Origin: Campanula takesimana
Taxonomy: Eukaryota > Streptophyta > Magnoliopsida > Asterales > Campanulaceae
DNA length: 64,000 bases
Direction: 5' to 3'
Assembly (NCBI GenBank): GCA_026119855.1
Contig: JAOWBW010000322.1
Coordinates: forward strand, 744,001-808,000
Positions 45,709 through 57,082 of this stretch are shown in pieces. Numbering within the stretch: the stretch's first letter is position 1; each line of letters opens with the position of its first letter. The translations under genes were made by a program, and so were the position numbers. A model generated the notes under the pieces. It did not search any database, had not been told where the DNA came from, and saw only the letters and a program-made list of their open reading frames with translations.

Positions 45709-47192
45709 TGTTGGTAGTGGTGCCCTAGGCACGTTTAATAAACGTTGTAATTGTTATCATTTATTTCATATCAATAAAGAGATGTTTTGATTATTATTAT
45801 TGTTCATGTTTACTTATAATAATCTCCGTCCCTAGTACTTGTTAAGCACTAGTATAAAGGCTAAATGATCATGCGATGATCATGTTAGATTTATGGGTAC
45901 TTGTTTGGAACAAGGTACTGGACATGACCCGCTGTATGAGATTTATGTCATGGTCTATGTCGAACATATATCTCATATTAGTTATGTCATTTGAATCCTT
46001 AGACATGAAGTTATTATAGTCTTCCACTTGATGAACATTATGTTTGACATATTCAAACGCTACTTTTAACCGGGAAGTTATAAAGGGTATGATTGGCATA
46101 ATCGGATTCACGTAGGGAAGAATAATAAGCTAAATGGATTTGTCCCTCTTCGGAGAGATGTCAAGCTTGGGCCTCTCGTAGGAATGGTGTTGATGAAATG
46201 TTCGGCCGGACTCAAATGAATTGATTGGATCAATGGCATTTGGATTATCAATATATTCGGAATCGAGAAAGTATTGAACAAAACAAGTTGACTGTTTGAC
46301 CATGACTTGTGTTCAATGACGTCGAGGACAAAGGGATTATGACATATTCTAAAGGAATGCGAACTTGTATCTAGTTATACTATTTGGGTAGGTGTGACGG
46401 TTTGCTAGAACCTAATCATATCTTATGGTTTCATGTTTGAACCCATTGCCAACTTAGTATAATCCTAGAGGGTCACACACAATAGAACGAATCTTTAAAA
46501 GGACTAAATTGGAATTTTTGGAAATTCTGGACATTTTGGGGAAGTGGTCGACCGCACAGTGTGGACTGGGCGGCCGCACACTTAGCTCAGTTTTGTACCA
46601 GTTTGTTTCAGATAGATGTGCGACCGCACAGTGTATTCTGGGCGGCCGCACAGTACTGTCGGCTGGCACTTTCTTAATTCGAATTGGAATGTCTTTTGAC
46701 ACAAGTTTCCTATTTGGAATAGGTCTTGCTTGTGTATAAAATGAGGATTTCGGCCAGAACTTCTGAGATAGCCTTTTGTGAGTCTCAAAGAGTTTGAGAG
46801 AGACTTTATTTTGTTCTAAGACATCCTTGGTTGAAGAACAAAATAATACACAAAAAGAAAATTCCATATAGTCATATCAAATTGTGAAAGTGTGTTTCAT
46901 AATTGTTGGTCTAGCAACCAAGATCAAGAAGCTCCTTGATATTCGTTCGTGGTGTGGATACCGCTAGAGGGTGAAGCTCATCATCTTCAAAGTTCGTGTT
47001 CTTACTTTCTTCGTGATCAAGCTTCAATATCTCCACCGAGTTTAAAGACCAAACTCCAAGTCATCAAGGGTTAGTTTATTCCTTTATTCATTATGTTGTA
47101 TTTGATTTAATCATATGAATGGATCTATGGGCTTTGGGTTTCAAAATTTTAAATGCTAAATTCCGCTGCGCATGTTACTACGAAACCCAACA
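45709..47192 (+). repeat. Copia LTR1
   Basis: 1,484 bp, TGTTGGTAGTGG...CCCAACA. TATAAAA at 46735-46741; CpG-dense words (GTCGACCGCACAG, GGGCGGCCGCACA twice, GCGACCGCACAG) at 46547-46653. Followed at 47194 by TGGTATCAGAGC, the initiator-Met primer-binding site. Confidence 0.92.
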
Positions 47193-48444
47193 GTGGTATC
47201 AGAGCCCCGTTCATGTTGATTATTTCAATACCTAAATCATGTTATGTGTATATAAATTGTTTATGTGCCTTGTGTGATATGAATATTGGAATATAAGTTT
47301 GATGTTTATGAGTTTTGTGATTTTATGTGGTTTATTGTTTTGAAACTTTAATCGCACGATTCAATCGCAATAAATAAATTATGGTGGATTCAGAATTGTT
47401 GGTCATTAATTTTTGATTGGATCAAAGTTTTAATAATCGGGGAAAAACAATTTTGAGACAAAATTTTCGAACTTGAAAATTCTGCACCTTCTGATGGCCA
47501 TGGGCGGTCGCACATTTTTGGGCGACCGCACAGAGATTTTTGGGCGGCCGCACAAAGGGATCAGAAGGTCTGATTTTGGTCAAAAACAGAATCTGGAATT
47601 TTTTGAAAAATTCAACAAAACCAGTAACAGAACCAGTCCAGACTTGCTGATCTGGAATGGGTTTTGGGTAGTTGGCTTGTGTGTGGATTTTGGGGTTTGA
47701 TTTTCCTATTTGTTATCTTGATTTGGAAATAATAACCAAAGTTGAAATAGTTTCATCCTCATAATTATAGAGAAACTAATGACACATAAATATCATGCTT
47801 AAATTAATGGAGATTAATTTAGTGGCTAAACTTGATGTGTAACATGTTTATATTATGTGCTCATAAATGTGTTATATGCTATATGTGATGAACCTTCAAA
47901 GAAAGTTTTAAGTCCTTCATTGCCATGCCATGATTAAAACACTTGTTTATATATGGGTGATTTTGATGTGGGTTCGCCTCCGCGAAGTGCATTGATTTAA
48001 TTCATGTATGAGCAAGATGATGTTCATTAATTTAATGTGGGCTTGCCTCCGCAAGGTGCATTAAATTGAATGGTTCCTATACGTTTAAAATGGTTGGACT
48101 TAATTAGGCGTCAAAACAGTTTTGGGCCTAGGCAAAAGATGAGATTAAACATGTTTTTTGAAATTGGATTTCTCAAAGAATCTCATAAAAGGATCTAAGA
48201 ATCATATGGGATATGATTGACATGATTGTCTACCTAATTAATTTATTTTTGAGCGGCCCGCCTCCGTGGACTCAAAAGTTAAATTAAAGTTGGATCTTAG
48301 CCCAATTAAATTATATTATACATTGGATGTATATGAAGGTTATATAATTTAGTGGGAGTATTTTGTTTGAAAATACATTATTTATCTCTTTAATGAAAAT
48401 CGGTACTTATTAAATTTTGGAAATTTTTTGCATATTTGTAGATA
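47193..48444 (+). other. Copia E1 leader with PBS and repeated GCCTCCGCG words
   Basis: The PBS is at 47194-47205. CpG words GGGCGGTCGCACA, GGGCGACCGCACA, GGGCGGCCGCACA at 47503-47553 repeat the LTR words. GTGGGYTYGCCTCCGCRARGTGCATT appears at about 47970 and 48040, and GCCCGCCTCCGTGGACTC at about 48256. Relative to E2 about 345 bp are missing at about 47715. Confidence 0.7.
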
Positions 48445-49287
48445 ATGACTAATAACACTCAATCAATGTCGTTGCGATCGATCCTTGAGAAGGATAAGTT
48501 CGAAGAGAATGGTACTAACTTTATGGATTTGATCCGTAGCATAAGAATCGTTCTTAGGCAAGAAGATAAGTTGTACATTCTCGATGGGCCTCTCCCCTCT
48601 GAACCACCGCCTACTGCCCCTAGGGTAGAAAGAGACAATTACAAGAAACATCGTAATGATTCTAGAGATGTAAGTTGTCTCATGCTTGCTGCTATGTGTT
48701 CAAAACTCCAACAAAGTTTGGAACATTTGGAAGCCTATGAGATAGGCGTGGAGTTAAGAACCATGTTTCAAGAGCAAGCTAGGCAAGAGAGGTACAAGAC
48801 CATTGTTGCATTCACTACTTGTAAGATGAATGAAGGGCAACAAGTGAGTCCTCACTTTCTTAAAATGAAAGGTTATGTAGAGCACCTTGAGAAACTTGGC
48901 TATCCAATCCCATTGGAGCTAGCCACGGATCTCATTCTTAATTCATTGCCTAAAAGTTATAATCAGTTTGTGATGAATTATAACATGCATGGAATGGATA
49001 AGAATCTCTCTGAGTTGCATGGGATGCTCAAAACTGCAGAGATGAAATTTGTGGAGAAAGGTTCTCCCGTGCTCTTGGTTCATGATGGAAAGAAGGCTAG
49101 TGCCAAAGGAAAGGGTAAGAAAGTTGTCAAACCCAAAATAAGCAAGGCAAAGGTTGCCAAGGCTTCTGAGGCAAAACCTGATTCACAAAAGGATGCAATC
49201 TGTTTCCATTGTCAAGAAATTGGTCATTGAAAACGTAATTGCAAGGCTTTCTTGGAAGAGCAAAAGAAGAAGAAGAGCAGCAAGGCT
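48445..49287 (+). pseudogene. Copia E1 gag with stop in the zinc knuckle
   Basis: Frame MTNNTQSMSLRSILEKDKFE, a gag body (LEHLEAYEIGVELRTMF, HFLKMKGYVEHLEKLG, LILNSLPKSYNQFVMNY), a Lys-rich linker, then CFHCQEIGH followed by TGA at 49228-49230 where E2 has TGG. The knuckle (CX2CX4HX4C) is thus cut before its last Cys. The frame continues afterwards. Confidence 0.88.
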
Positions 49288-50607
49288 GCGTCGACTTCAG
49301 GTATCTATATGATAGATATTCTCCTTTCTACCACTGATTCTTGGGTATTGGATACCGGATGTGGTTCTCTCATTTGTCTAAATGTGCAGGGACTAAAGAA
49401 TAGGAGACTGCTTAAAGAAGGTGAAGTAGATCTACGTGTGGGGAATGGAGCAAGAGTTGCTGCATTAGCCGTAGGGACTTATGAAGTCACTTTACCTTTC
49501 GGATTAATTCTTGTTTTGAACAATTGTTATTATGTTCCGGATTTAAGCAGAAATATTATTTCAATTTCTTGTTTGGATAATGAAGGTTTTAAGTTTCTTA
49601 TTGAGAATAAGAAATTTTCTATTTATTTAAATGATGTGCTTTATGGTATTGCTAATTCATTTAATGGCCTTTATATCTTGGATGTCAAGAATGAAAATAA
49701 TGACAATGTCTATCATGTAAATAAGAAATCTAAACCTAATGATGTAAATCATACCTATTTATGGCATTGCCGTCTCGGTCATATTAATGAGAAGCATATC
49801 TCAAAACTCCATGGGGACGGACTTTTAGGTTCATGTGACCTCGAGTCATATGATACTTGTGAGTCGTGTCTTCTTGGAAAAATGACTAAGACACCTTTTA
49901 CCAAGTTGGGTGAAAGGGCAAGCGACTTATTGGGGTTGATACATTCCGATGTATGCGGACCATTAAGTAGCAATGCTAGGGGAGGATTTCAATACTTCAT
50001 AACCTTCACTGATGATTATAGTAGATTTGGGTATGTTTACCTAATGAAACATAAAAGTGAAGCATTTGAGATATTTAGAATATTTCAAAATGAAGTAGAA
50101 AAACAACTTGGCAAAAGTATAAAAGCACTTCGATCAGATCGAGGTGGAGAATACTTAAGTCAAGAATTTGATGATCATCTAAAGAATTGTGGAATAGTTT
50201 CACAATTGACTCCACCTGGAACACCACAATGGAATGGTGTATCCGAGAGGAGGAATCGGACTTTGTTAGACATGGTTCGATCAATGATGAGTCAAGTTGA
50301 TCTTCCAATATCCTTTTGGGGTTACGGCCTAGAAACCGCTGCTTTCACACTAAATCGTGTTCCAACTAAATCGGTTCAAAAGACTCCATATGAGATGTGG
50401 AGCGGAGAGAAGCCTTGTCTATCTTTCATGAAGATTTGGGGTTGTGAAGCTTTTGTCAAAAGACTTGTCTCAGACAAACTTGCACACAAATCTGATAAAT
50501 GTATTTTCGTGGGATATCCTGAGGAAACTAGAGGATATTACTTTTACAACCGCGAAGACAACAAAGTGTTTGTTGCCCGAGAGATATGGATTTCTCGTAA
50601 CGGATAG
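49252..50607 (+). pseudogene. Copia E1 protease and integrase, cut by a 194-bp deletion
   Basis: Protease motif WVLDTGCGSLIC; integrase zinc finger (HCRLGHINEKHISKLH, then CESC); catalytic core HSDVCGP, FTDDYSRFGYVYLM, RSDRGGEYLS. The frame ends just after VFVAREIWIS because about 194 bp present in E2 (between two GCCCGA words) are absent here, leaving a single GCCCGA and shifting the frame. The lost part is the variable linker between integrase and RT. Confidence 0.88.
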
Positions 50608-52210
50608 TAATGAGGTAGAAATCATTGAGAATGATGAACCGTCAACCTACCAAGAGGCGATGTCTTCTCCTGATTCGGACAAGTGGCTTGGAGCCATGGA
50701 ATCCGAATTGCAATCCATGCAATACAATCAAGTTTGGAATTTTATTGATGCACCCGAAGGTGTAAAAACCATAGGATGCAAATGGGTCTTCAAGAAGAAG
50801 ACTGACATGGATGGGAAGGTGCATACTTACAAAGCTAGACTTGTAGCGAAAGGTTATAGGCAAGTTCATGGTATTGACTATGATGAGACCTTTTCACCTG
50901 TAGCAATGATCAAGTCTATAAGAATTTTGCTTGCCATTGCCGCATGTCATGACTATGAAATATGGCAAATGAACGTCAAAACCGCTTTCCTGAATGGAAA
51001 ACTCCAAGAGGATGTGTATATGACACAACCAGAAGGTTTTGAACAAGATTCTAAGGTATGCAAATTGCAAAGATCCATCTATGGATTGAAGCAAGCTTCT
51101 AGGAGTTGGAATCTCCGTTTTGATGAATCGGTCAAAGAGTTTGGTTTCATCAAGAATGAAGATGAGCCTTGTGTATACAAGAAGATTAGTGGGAGCATAG
51201 TGCTATTCCTTATTTTATATGTGGATGACATATTGCTCATTGGAAACGACATTCCTACACTTCAGTCTGTGAAGACTTGGTTAGGAAAGTGCTTCGCAAT
51301 GAAAGATATGGGTGAAGCCGCATATATTCTTGGCATTAAGATCTATAGAGATAGATCAAGGAGGCTACTTGGTTTAAGCCAAAGTACATACATTGACAAG
51401 GTCATTAGAAGATTCCGTATGGAAAATTCTAAGAGAGGCACCTTGCCCGTGTTACATGGAGTTTCTCTAAGCAAGACTCAATGTCCTAAGACAAACGATG
51501 AGCGTGAGAAAATGAATGATGTTCCATATGCTTCGGCAATTGGGTCCATCATGTATGCCATGATTTGTACTAGGCCGGATGTATCTTATGCTTTGAGCAT
51601 GACAAGTAGATACCAATCCGACCCTGGCGAAAATCACTGGATAGCTGTAAAAGTGATTCTTAAGTACTTGAGAAGAACTAAAGACTCGTTTTTGGTCTAT
51701 GGAGGAATGGAGGATGATCTCATTGTAAATGCTTACACGGATGCAAGCTTCCAAACCGATAAAGATGATAGCCGATCGCAATCGGGTTTTGTGTTTATGT
51801 TAAATGGTGGAGCTGTAAGCTGGAAGAGTTCCAAGCAAAGTACAACCGCTGATTCTACAACAGAAGCTGAGTATATTGCTGCATCGGATGCTGCAAAGGA
51901 AGCTGTTTGGATTAAGAAGTTCATAACTGAACTTGAAGTGGTTCCTAGTATTGCTAATCTAATAGACCTTTATTGCGACAATAATGGTGCTATTGCTCAA
52001 GCAAAGGAACCAAGAGCACATCAGAAATCCAAACACATACTTAGGCGTTTTCATATCATTCGAGAAATCGTTGATAGAGGAGACGTAAATATATGCAGAG
52101 TACCTACTGATGACAATGTTGCGGACCCGCTGACAAAGGGACTTCCACAAGCTAAACATGATGGTCATGTTAGGTCCATGGGTATTAGATACATGGGAGA
52201 TTGGGCCTAG
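50608..52210 (+). pseudogene. Copia E1 reverse transcriptase and RNase H
   Basis: RT: KWVFKKKTDMDGKVHTYKAR, RQVHGIDYDETFSPVAMIKS, QMNVKTAFLNG (motif A Asp replaced by Asn; E2 has Asp), LYGLKQASRSW, YVDDILLIG. RNase H: NAYTDASFQTDKDDSRSQSG, TAEAEY-like TTEAEYIAASDAAKEAVW, CDNNGAIAQAKEP, ADPLTKGLP, ending at 52210. After it GGGCAAGTGGGAGA, a polypurine tract, meets LTR2 at 52225. The frame itself is open, but the Asp loss would disable RT. Confidence 0.88.
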
Positions 52211-52224
52211 GGCAAGTGGGAGAT

Positions 52225-53712
52225 TGTTGGTAGTAGTGCCCTAGGCACGTTTAATAAACGTTGTAATTGTTATCATTTATTTCATATCAATAAAGAGATG
52301 TTTTGATTATTATTATTGTTCATGTTTACTTATAATAATCTCCGTCCCAAGTACTTGTTAAGCACTAGTATAAAGGCTAAGTGATCATGCGATGATCATG
52401 TTAGATTTATGGGTACTTGTTTGGAACAAGGTACTGGACATGACCTGCTGTATGAGATTTATGTCATGGTCTATGTCGAACATATATCTCATATTAGTTA
52501 TGTCATTTGAATCCTTAGACATGAAGTTATTATAGTCTTCCACTTGATGAACATTATGTTTGACATATTCAAACGCTACCTTTAACCGGGAAGTTATAAA
52601 GGGTATGATTGGCATAATCGGATTCACGTAGGGAAGAATAATAAGCTAAATGGATTTGCCCCTCTTCGGAGAGATGTCAAGCTTGGGCCTCTCGTAGGAA
52701 TAGTGTTGATGAAATGTTCGGCCGGACTCAAATGAATTGATTGGATCAATGGCATTTTGATTATCAACATATTCGGAATCGAGAAAGTATTGAACAAAAC
52801 AAGTTGACTGTTTGACCATGACTTGTGTTCAATGACGTCGAGGACAAAGGTATTATGACATATTCTAAAGGAATGCGAACTTGTATCTAGTTATACTATT
52901 TGGGTAGGTATGACGGTTTGCTAGAACCTAATCATATCTTATGGTTTCATGTTTGAACCCATTGCCAACTTAGTATAATCCTAGAGGGTCACACACAATA
53001 GAACGAATCTTTAAAAGGACTAAATTGGAATTTTGGAAATTCTGGACATTCTGGGGAAGTGGGCGACCGCACAGTGTGGACTGGGCAGCCGCACACTTAG
53101 CTCAGATTTGTACCAGTTTGTTTCAGATAAATGTGCAACCGCACAGTGTATTCTGGGAGGCCGCACAGTACTGTCGGCTGGCACTTTCCTAATTCGATTT
53201 GGAATGTCTTTTGACACAAGATTCCTATTTGGAATAGGTCTTGCTTGTGTATAAAAGGATGAGTTCGGCCAGAACTTCAGTGATAGCCTTTTGTGAGTCT
53301 CCAAAGAGTTTGAGAGAGGTTTTACTTTGTTCTAAGACATCCTTGGTCAAAGAACAAAATAATACACAAGAGAGAAAATTCCATATAGTTCAAATTCATT
53401 GTGAAAACGTGTTTCACAATTTGGTCTAGCAACCAAGATCAAAGAAGTTCCTTTGATATTCGTTCGAAGTGTGGATACCGCTAGAGGGTGAAAATCATCA
53501 CCTTTAAAGTTCGTGTTCAAGCTTTGTGATCGTGATCAAGTCTTCAAATCTCCACCAAAGACCAAGAGAAAATTTAATAGCCATCAAGGGTTAGTTTTAT
53601 CATATATTCATGTTATTGTATTTGATTTAATCATATGAACGGATCTATGGGCTTTGGGTTTCAAAAATTTAAATGCTAAATTCCGCTGCGCATGTTACTA
53701 CGAAACCCAACA
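52225..53712 (+). repeat. Copia LTR2
   Basis: 1,488 bp; TATAAAA at 53250-53256. Directly follows a polypurine tract. Variant sites match LTRinv. Its right end (CCCAACA) abuts truncated E2-like internal DNA at 53713. Confidence 0.9.
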
Positions 53713-54028
53713 CGGATTGGTATCTACTTGTCATGCTTAAAGCATAAGATACATCCGGCTTAGTACAAATCATGGCATACATGATGGACCCAATTGCCGA
53801 AGAATATGGAACGTCATTCATTTTCTCACGCTCATCTTTTGTCTTAGGACATTGAGTCTTGCTTAGAGAAACTCCATGTAACACGGGCAAGGTGCCTCTC
53901 TTATAATTTTCCATACGGAATCTTCTAATGACCTTGTCAATGTATGTACTTTGGCTTAAACCAAGTAGCCTCCTTGATCTATCTCTATAGATCTTAATGC
54001 CAAGAATATATGCGGCTTCACCCATATC
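53713..54028 (-). pseudogene. Truncated end of the minus-strand copia pol (RT C-terminus)
   Basis: Continues the RT frame after the TAA at 54029-54031 (MGEAAYILGIKIYRDRSRRL) and breaks after SMTSRYQS at about 53713. RNase H, polypurine tract and 3' LTR expected next are missing; LTR2 in the opposite sense follows instead. Confidence 0.88.
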
Positions 54029-57000
54029 TTATATTGCAAAGCACTTTCCTAACCAAGTCTTCACAGACTGAAGTGTAGGAATGTCGTTTCCAATGAGCAA
54101 TATGTCATCCACATATAAAATAAGGAATAGCACTATGCTCCCACTAATCTTCTTGTATACACAAGGCTCATCTTCATTCTTGATGAAACCAAACTCTTTG
54201 ACCGATTCATCAAAACGGAGATTCCAACTCCTAGAAGCTTGCTTCAATCCATAGATGGATCTTTGCAATTTGCATACCTTAGAATCTTGTTCAAAACCTT
54301 CTGGTTGTGTCATATACACATCCTCTTGGAGTTTTCCATTCAGGAAAGCGGTTTTGACGTCCATTTGCCATATTTCATAGTCATGACATGCGGCAATGGC
54401 AAGCAAAATTCTTATAGACTTGATCATTGCTACAGGTGAAAAGGTCTCATCATAGTCAATACCATTAACTTGCCTATAACCTTTCGCTACAAGTCTAGCT
54501 TTGTAAGTATGCACCTTCCCATCCATGTCAGTCTTCTTCTTGAAGACCCATTTGCATCCTATGGTTTTTACACCTTCGGGTGCATCAATAAAATTCCAAA
54601 CTTGATTGTATTGCATGGATTGCAATTCGGATTCCATGGCTCCAAGCCACTTGTCCGAATCAGGAGAAGACATCGCCTCTTGGTAGGTTGACGGTTCATC
54701 ATTCTCAATGATTTCTACCTCATTACTATCCGTTACGAGAAATCCATATCTCTCGGGCTCGGATCGTAACCTACTAGATCTGCGAGTTGCTTGCGTATTT
54801 TGAACAGGTTCCACAACTCTTTGTGGTTCTTGTTCTTGTTCCACTATTGGTTCAATGTTATTTTCTGGGTATTGAATTTCTTCAAGATTTATTTTACTCC
54901 CACTGATTTCTTTGGAGAGAAACTCTTTCTCTAGAAAGACACCAGTTCGGGCAACAAACACTTTGTTGTCTTCGCGGTTGTAAAAGTAATATCCTCTAGT
55001 TTCCTTAGGATATCCCACGAAAATACATTTATCAGATTTGTGTGCAAGTTTGTCTGAGACAAGTCTTTTGACAAAAGCTTTACAACCCCAAATCTTCATG
55101 AAAGACAGACAGGGATTCTTTCCGCTCCACATCTCATATGGAGTCTTTTGAACCGATTTAGTTGGAACACGATTTAGTGTGAAAGCAGCGGTTTCTAGGG
55201 CGTAACCCCAAAAGGATATTGGAAGATCAACTTGACTCATCATTGATCGAACCATGTCTAACAAAGTCCGATTCCTCCTCTCGGACACACCATTCCATTG
55301 TGGTGTTCCAGGTGGAGTCAATTGTGAAACTATTCCACAATTCTTTAGATGATCATCAAATTCTTGACTTAAGTATTCACCACCTCGATCTGATCGAAGT
55401 GCTTTTATACTTTTACCAAGTTGTTTTTCTACTTCATTTTGAAATATTCTAAATATCTCAAATGCTTCACTTTTATGTTTCATTAGGTAAACATACCCAA
55501 ATCTACTATAATCATCAGTGAAGGTTATGAAGTATTGAAATCCTCCCCTAGCATTGCTACTTAATGGTCCGCATACATCGGAATGTATCAACCCTAATAA
55601 GTCGCTTGCCCTTTCACCCAACTTGGTAAAAGGTGTCTTAGTCATTTTTCCAAGAAAACACGACTCGCAAGTATCATATGACTCGAGGTCACATGAACCT
55701 AAAAGTCCGTCCCCATGGAGTTTTGAGATACGCTTCTCATTAATATGACCGAGACGGCAATGCCACAGATAAGTATGATTTACATCATTAGGTTTAGATT
55801 TCTTATTTACATGATAGACATTGTCATTATTTTTATTCTTGACATCCAAGATATAAAGGCCATTAAATGAATTAGCAATACCATAAAGCACATCATTTAA
55901 ATAAATAGAAAATTTCTTATTCTCAATAAGAAACTTAAAACCTTCATTATCCAAACAAGAAATTGAAATAATATTTCTGCTTAAATCCGGAACATAATAA
56001 CAATTGTTCAAAACAAGAATTAATCCGAAAGGTAAAGTGACTTCATAAGTCCCTACGGCTAATGCAGCAACTCTTGCTCCATTCCCCACACGTAGATCTA
56101 CTTCACCTTCTTTAAGCAGTCTCCTATTCTTTAGTCCCTGCACATTTAGACAAATGAGAGAACCACATCCGGTATCCAATACCCAAGAATCAGTGGTAGA
56201 AAGGAGAATATCTATCATATAGATACCTGAAGTCGACGCAGCCTTGCTGCTCTTCTTCTTCTTTTGCTCTTCCAAGAAAGTCTTGCAATTACGTTTCCAA
56301 TGACCAATTTCTTGACAATGGAAACAGATTGTATCCTTTTGTGAATCGGGTTTTGCCTCAGAAGCCTTGGCAACCTTTGCCTTGCTTATTTTGGGTTTGA
56401 TAACTTTCTTACCCTTTCCTTTGGCATTAGCCTTCTTCCCATCATGAACCAAGAGCACGGGAGAACCTTTCTCCACAAATTTCATCTCTGCAGTTTTGAG
56501 CATCCCATGCAACTCAGAGAGATTCTTATCCATTCCATGCATGTTATAATTCATTACAAACTGATTATAACTTTTAGGCAATGAATTAAGAATGAGATCC
56601 GTGGCTAGCTCCAATGGGATTGGATAGCCAAGTTTCTCAAGGTGCTCTACATAACCTTTCATTTTAAGAAAGTGAGGACTCACTTGTTGCCCTTCATTCA
56701 TTTTACAAGTAGTGAATGCAACAATGGTCTTGTACCTCTCTTGCCTAGCTTGCTCTTGAAACATGGTTCTCAACTCCACGCCTATCTCATAGGCTTCCAA
56801 ATGTTCCAAACTTTGTTGGAGTTTTGAACACATAGCAGCAAGCATGAGACAACTTACATCTCTAGAATCATTACGATGTTTCTTGTAATTGTCTCTTTCT
56901 ACCCTAGGGGCAGTAGGCGGTGGTTCAGAGGGGAGAGGCCCATCGAGAATGTACAACTTATCTTCTTGCCTAAGAACAATTCTTATGCTACGGATCCAAT

Positions 57001-57082
57001 CCATAAAGTTGGTACCATTCTCTTCGAGCTTATCCTTCTCAAGGATCGATCGCAACGACATTGATCGAGTGTTATTAGTCAT
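54029..57082 (-). CDS. Copia gag-protease-integrase-RT polyprotein of the minus copy (RNase H missing)
   Basis: Uninterrupted 1,017-codon frame: gag (1-250), zinc knuckle CFHCQEIGHWKRNC (about 253-266), protease WVLDTGCG (about 303), integrase with HHCC finger (about 435-480) and DDE core (TDDYSRFGY, RSDRGGEYLS), variable linker (VEQEQEPQRVVEPVQNTQ), RT with KWVFKKK, QMDVKTAFLNG and YVDDILLIG. It ends in CFAI and TAA; the plus copy has ATGAAAGAT here, so two base changes made the stop. Apart from the missing RT tail and RNase H this is the best-preserved pol in the window. Not expected to be autonomous. Confidence 0.88.
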   Translation of the reverse strand: MTNNTRSMSLRSILEKDKLEENGTNFMDWIRSIRIVLRQEDKLYILDGPLPSEPPPTAPRVERDNYKKHRNDSRDVSCLMLAAMCSKLQQSLEHLEAYEIGVELRTMFQEQARQERYKTIVAFTTCKMNEGQQVSPHFLKMKGYVEHLEKLGYPIPLELATDLILNSLPKSYNQFVMNYNMHGMDKNLSELHGMLKTAEMKFVEKGSPVLLVHDGKKANAKGKGKKVIKPKISKAKVAKASEAKPDSQKDTICFHCQEIGHWKRNCKTFLEEQKKKKSSKAASTSGIYMIDILLSTTDSWVLDTGCGSLICLNVQGLKNRRLLKEGEVDLRVGNGARVAALAVGTYEVTLPFGLILVLNNCYYVPDLSRNIISISCLDNEGFKFLIENKKFSIYLNDVLYGIANSFNGLYILDVKNKNNDNVYHVNKKSKPNDVNHTYLWHCRLGHINEKRISKLHGDGLLGSCDLESYDTCESCFLGKMTKTPFTKLGERASDLLGLIHSDVCGPLSSNARGGFQYFITFTDDYSRFGYVYLMKHKSEAFEIFRIFQNEVEKQLGKSIKALRSDRGGEYLSQEFDDHLKNCGIVSQLTPPGTPQWNGVSERRNRTLLDMVRSMMSQVDLPISFWGYALETAAFTLNRVPTKSVQKTPYEMWSGKNPCLSFMKIWGCKAFVKRLVSDKLAHKSDKCIFVGYPKETRGYYFYNREDNKVFVARTGVFLEKEFLSKEISGSKINLEEIQYPENNIEPIVEQEQEPQRVVEPVQNTQATRRSSRLRSEPERYGFLVTDSNEVEIIENDEPSTYQEAMSSPDSDKWLGAMESELQSMQYNQVWNFIDAPEGVKTIGCKWVFKKKTDMDGKVHTYKARLVAKGYRQVNGIDYDETFSPVAMIKSIRILLAIAACHDYEIWQMDVKTAFLNGKLQEDVYMTQPEGFEQDSKVCKLQRSIYGLKQASRSWNLRFDESVKEFGFIKNEDEPCVYKKISGSIVLFLILYVDDILLIGNDIPTLQSVKTWLGKCFAI

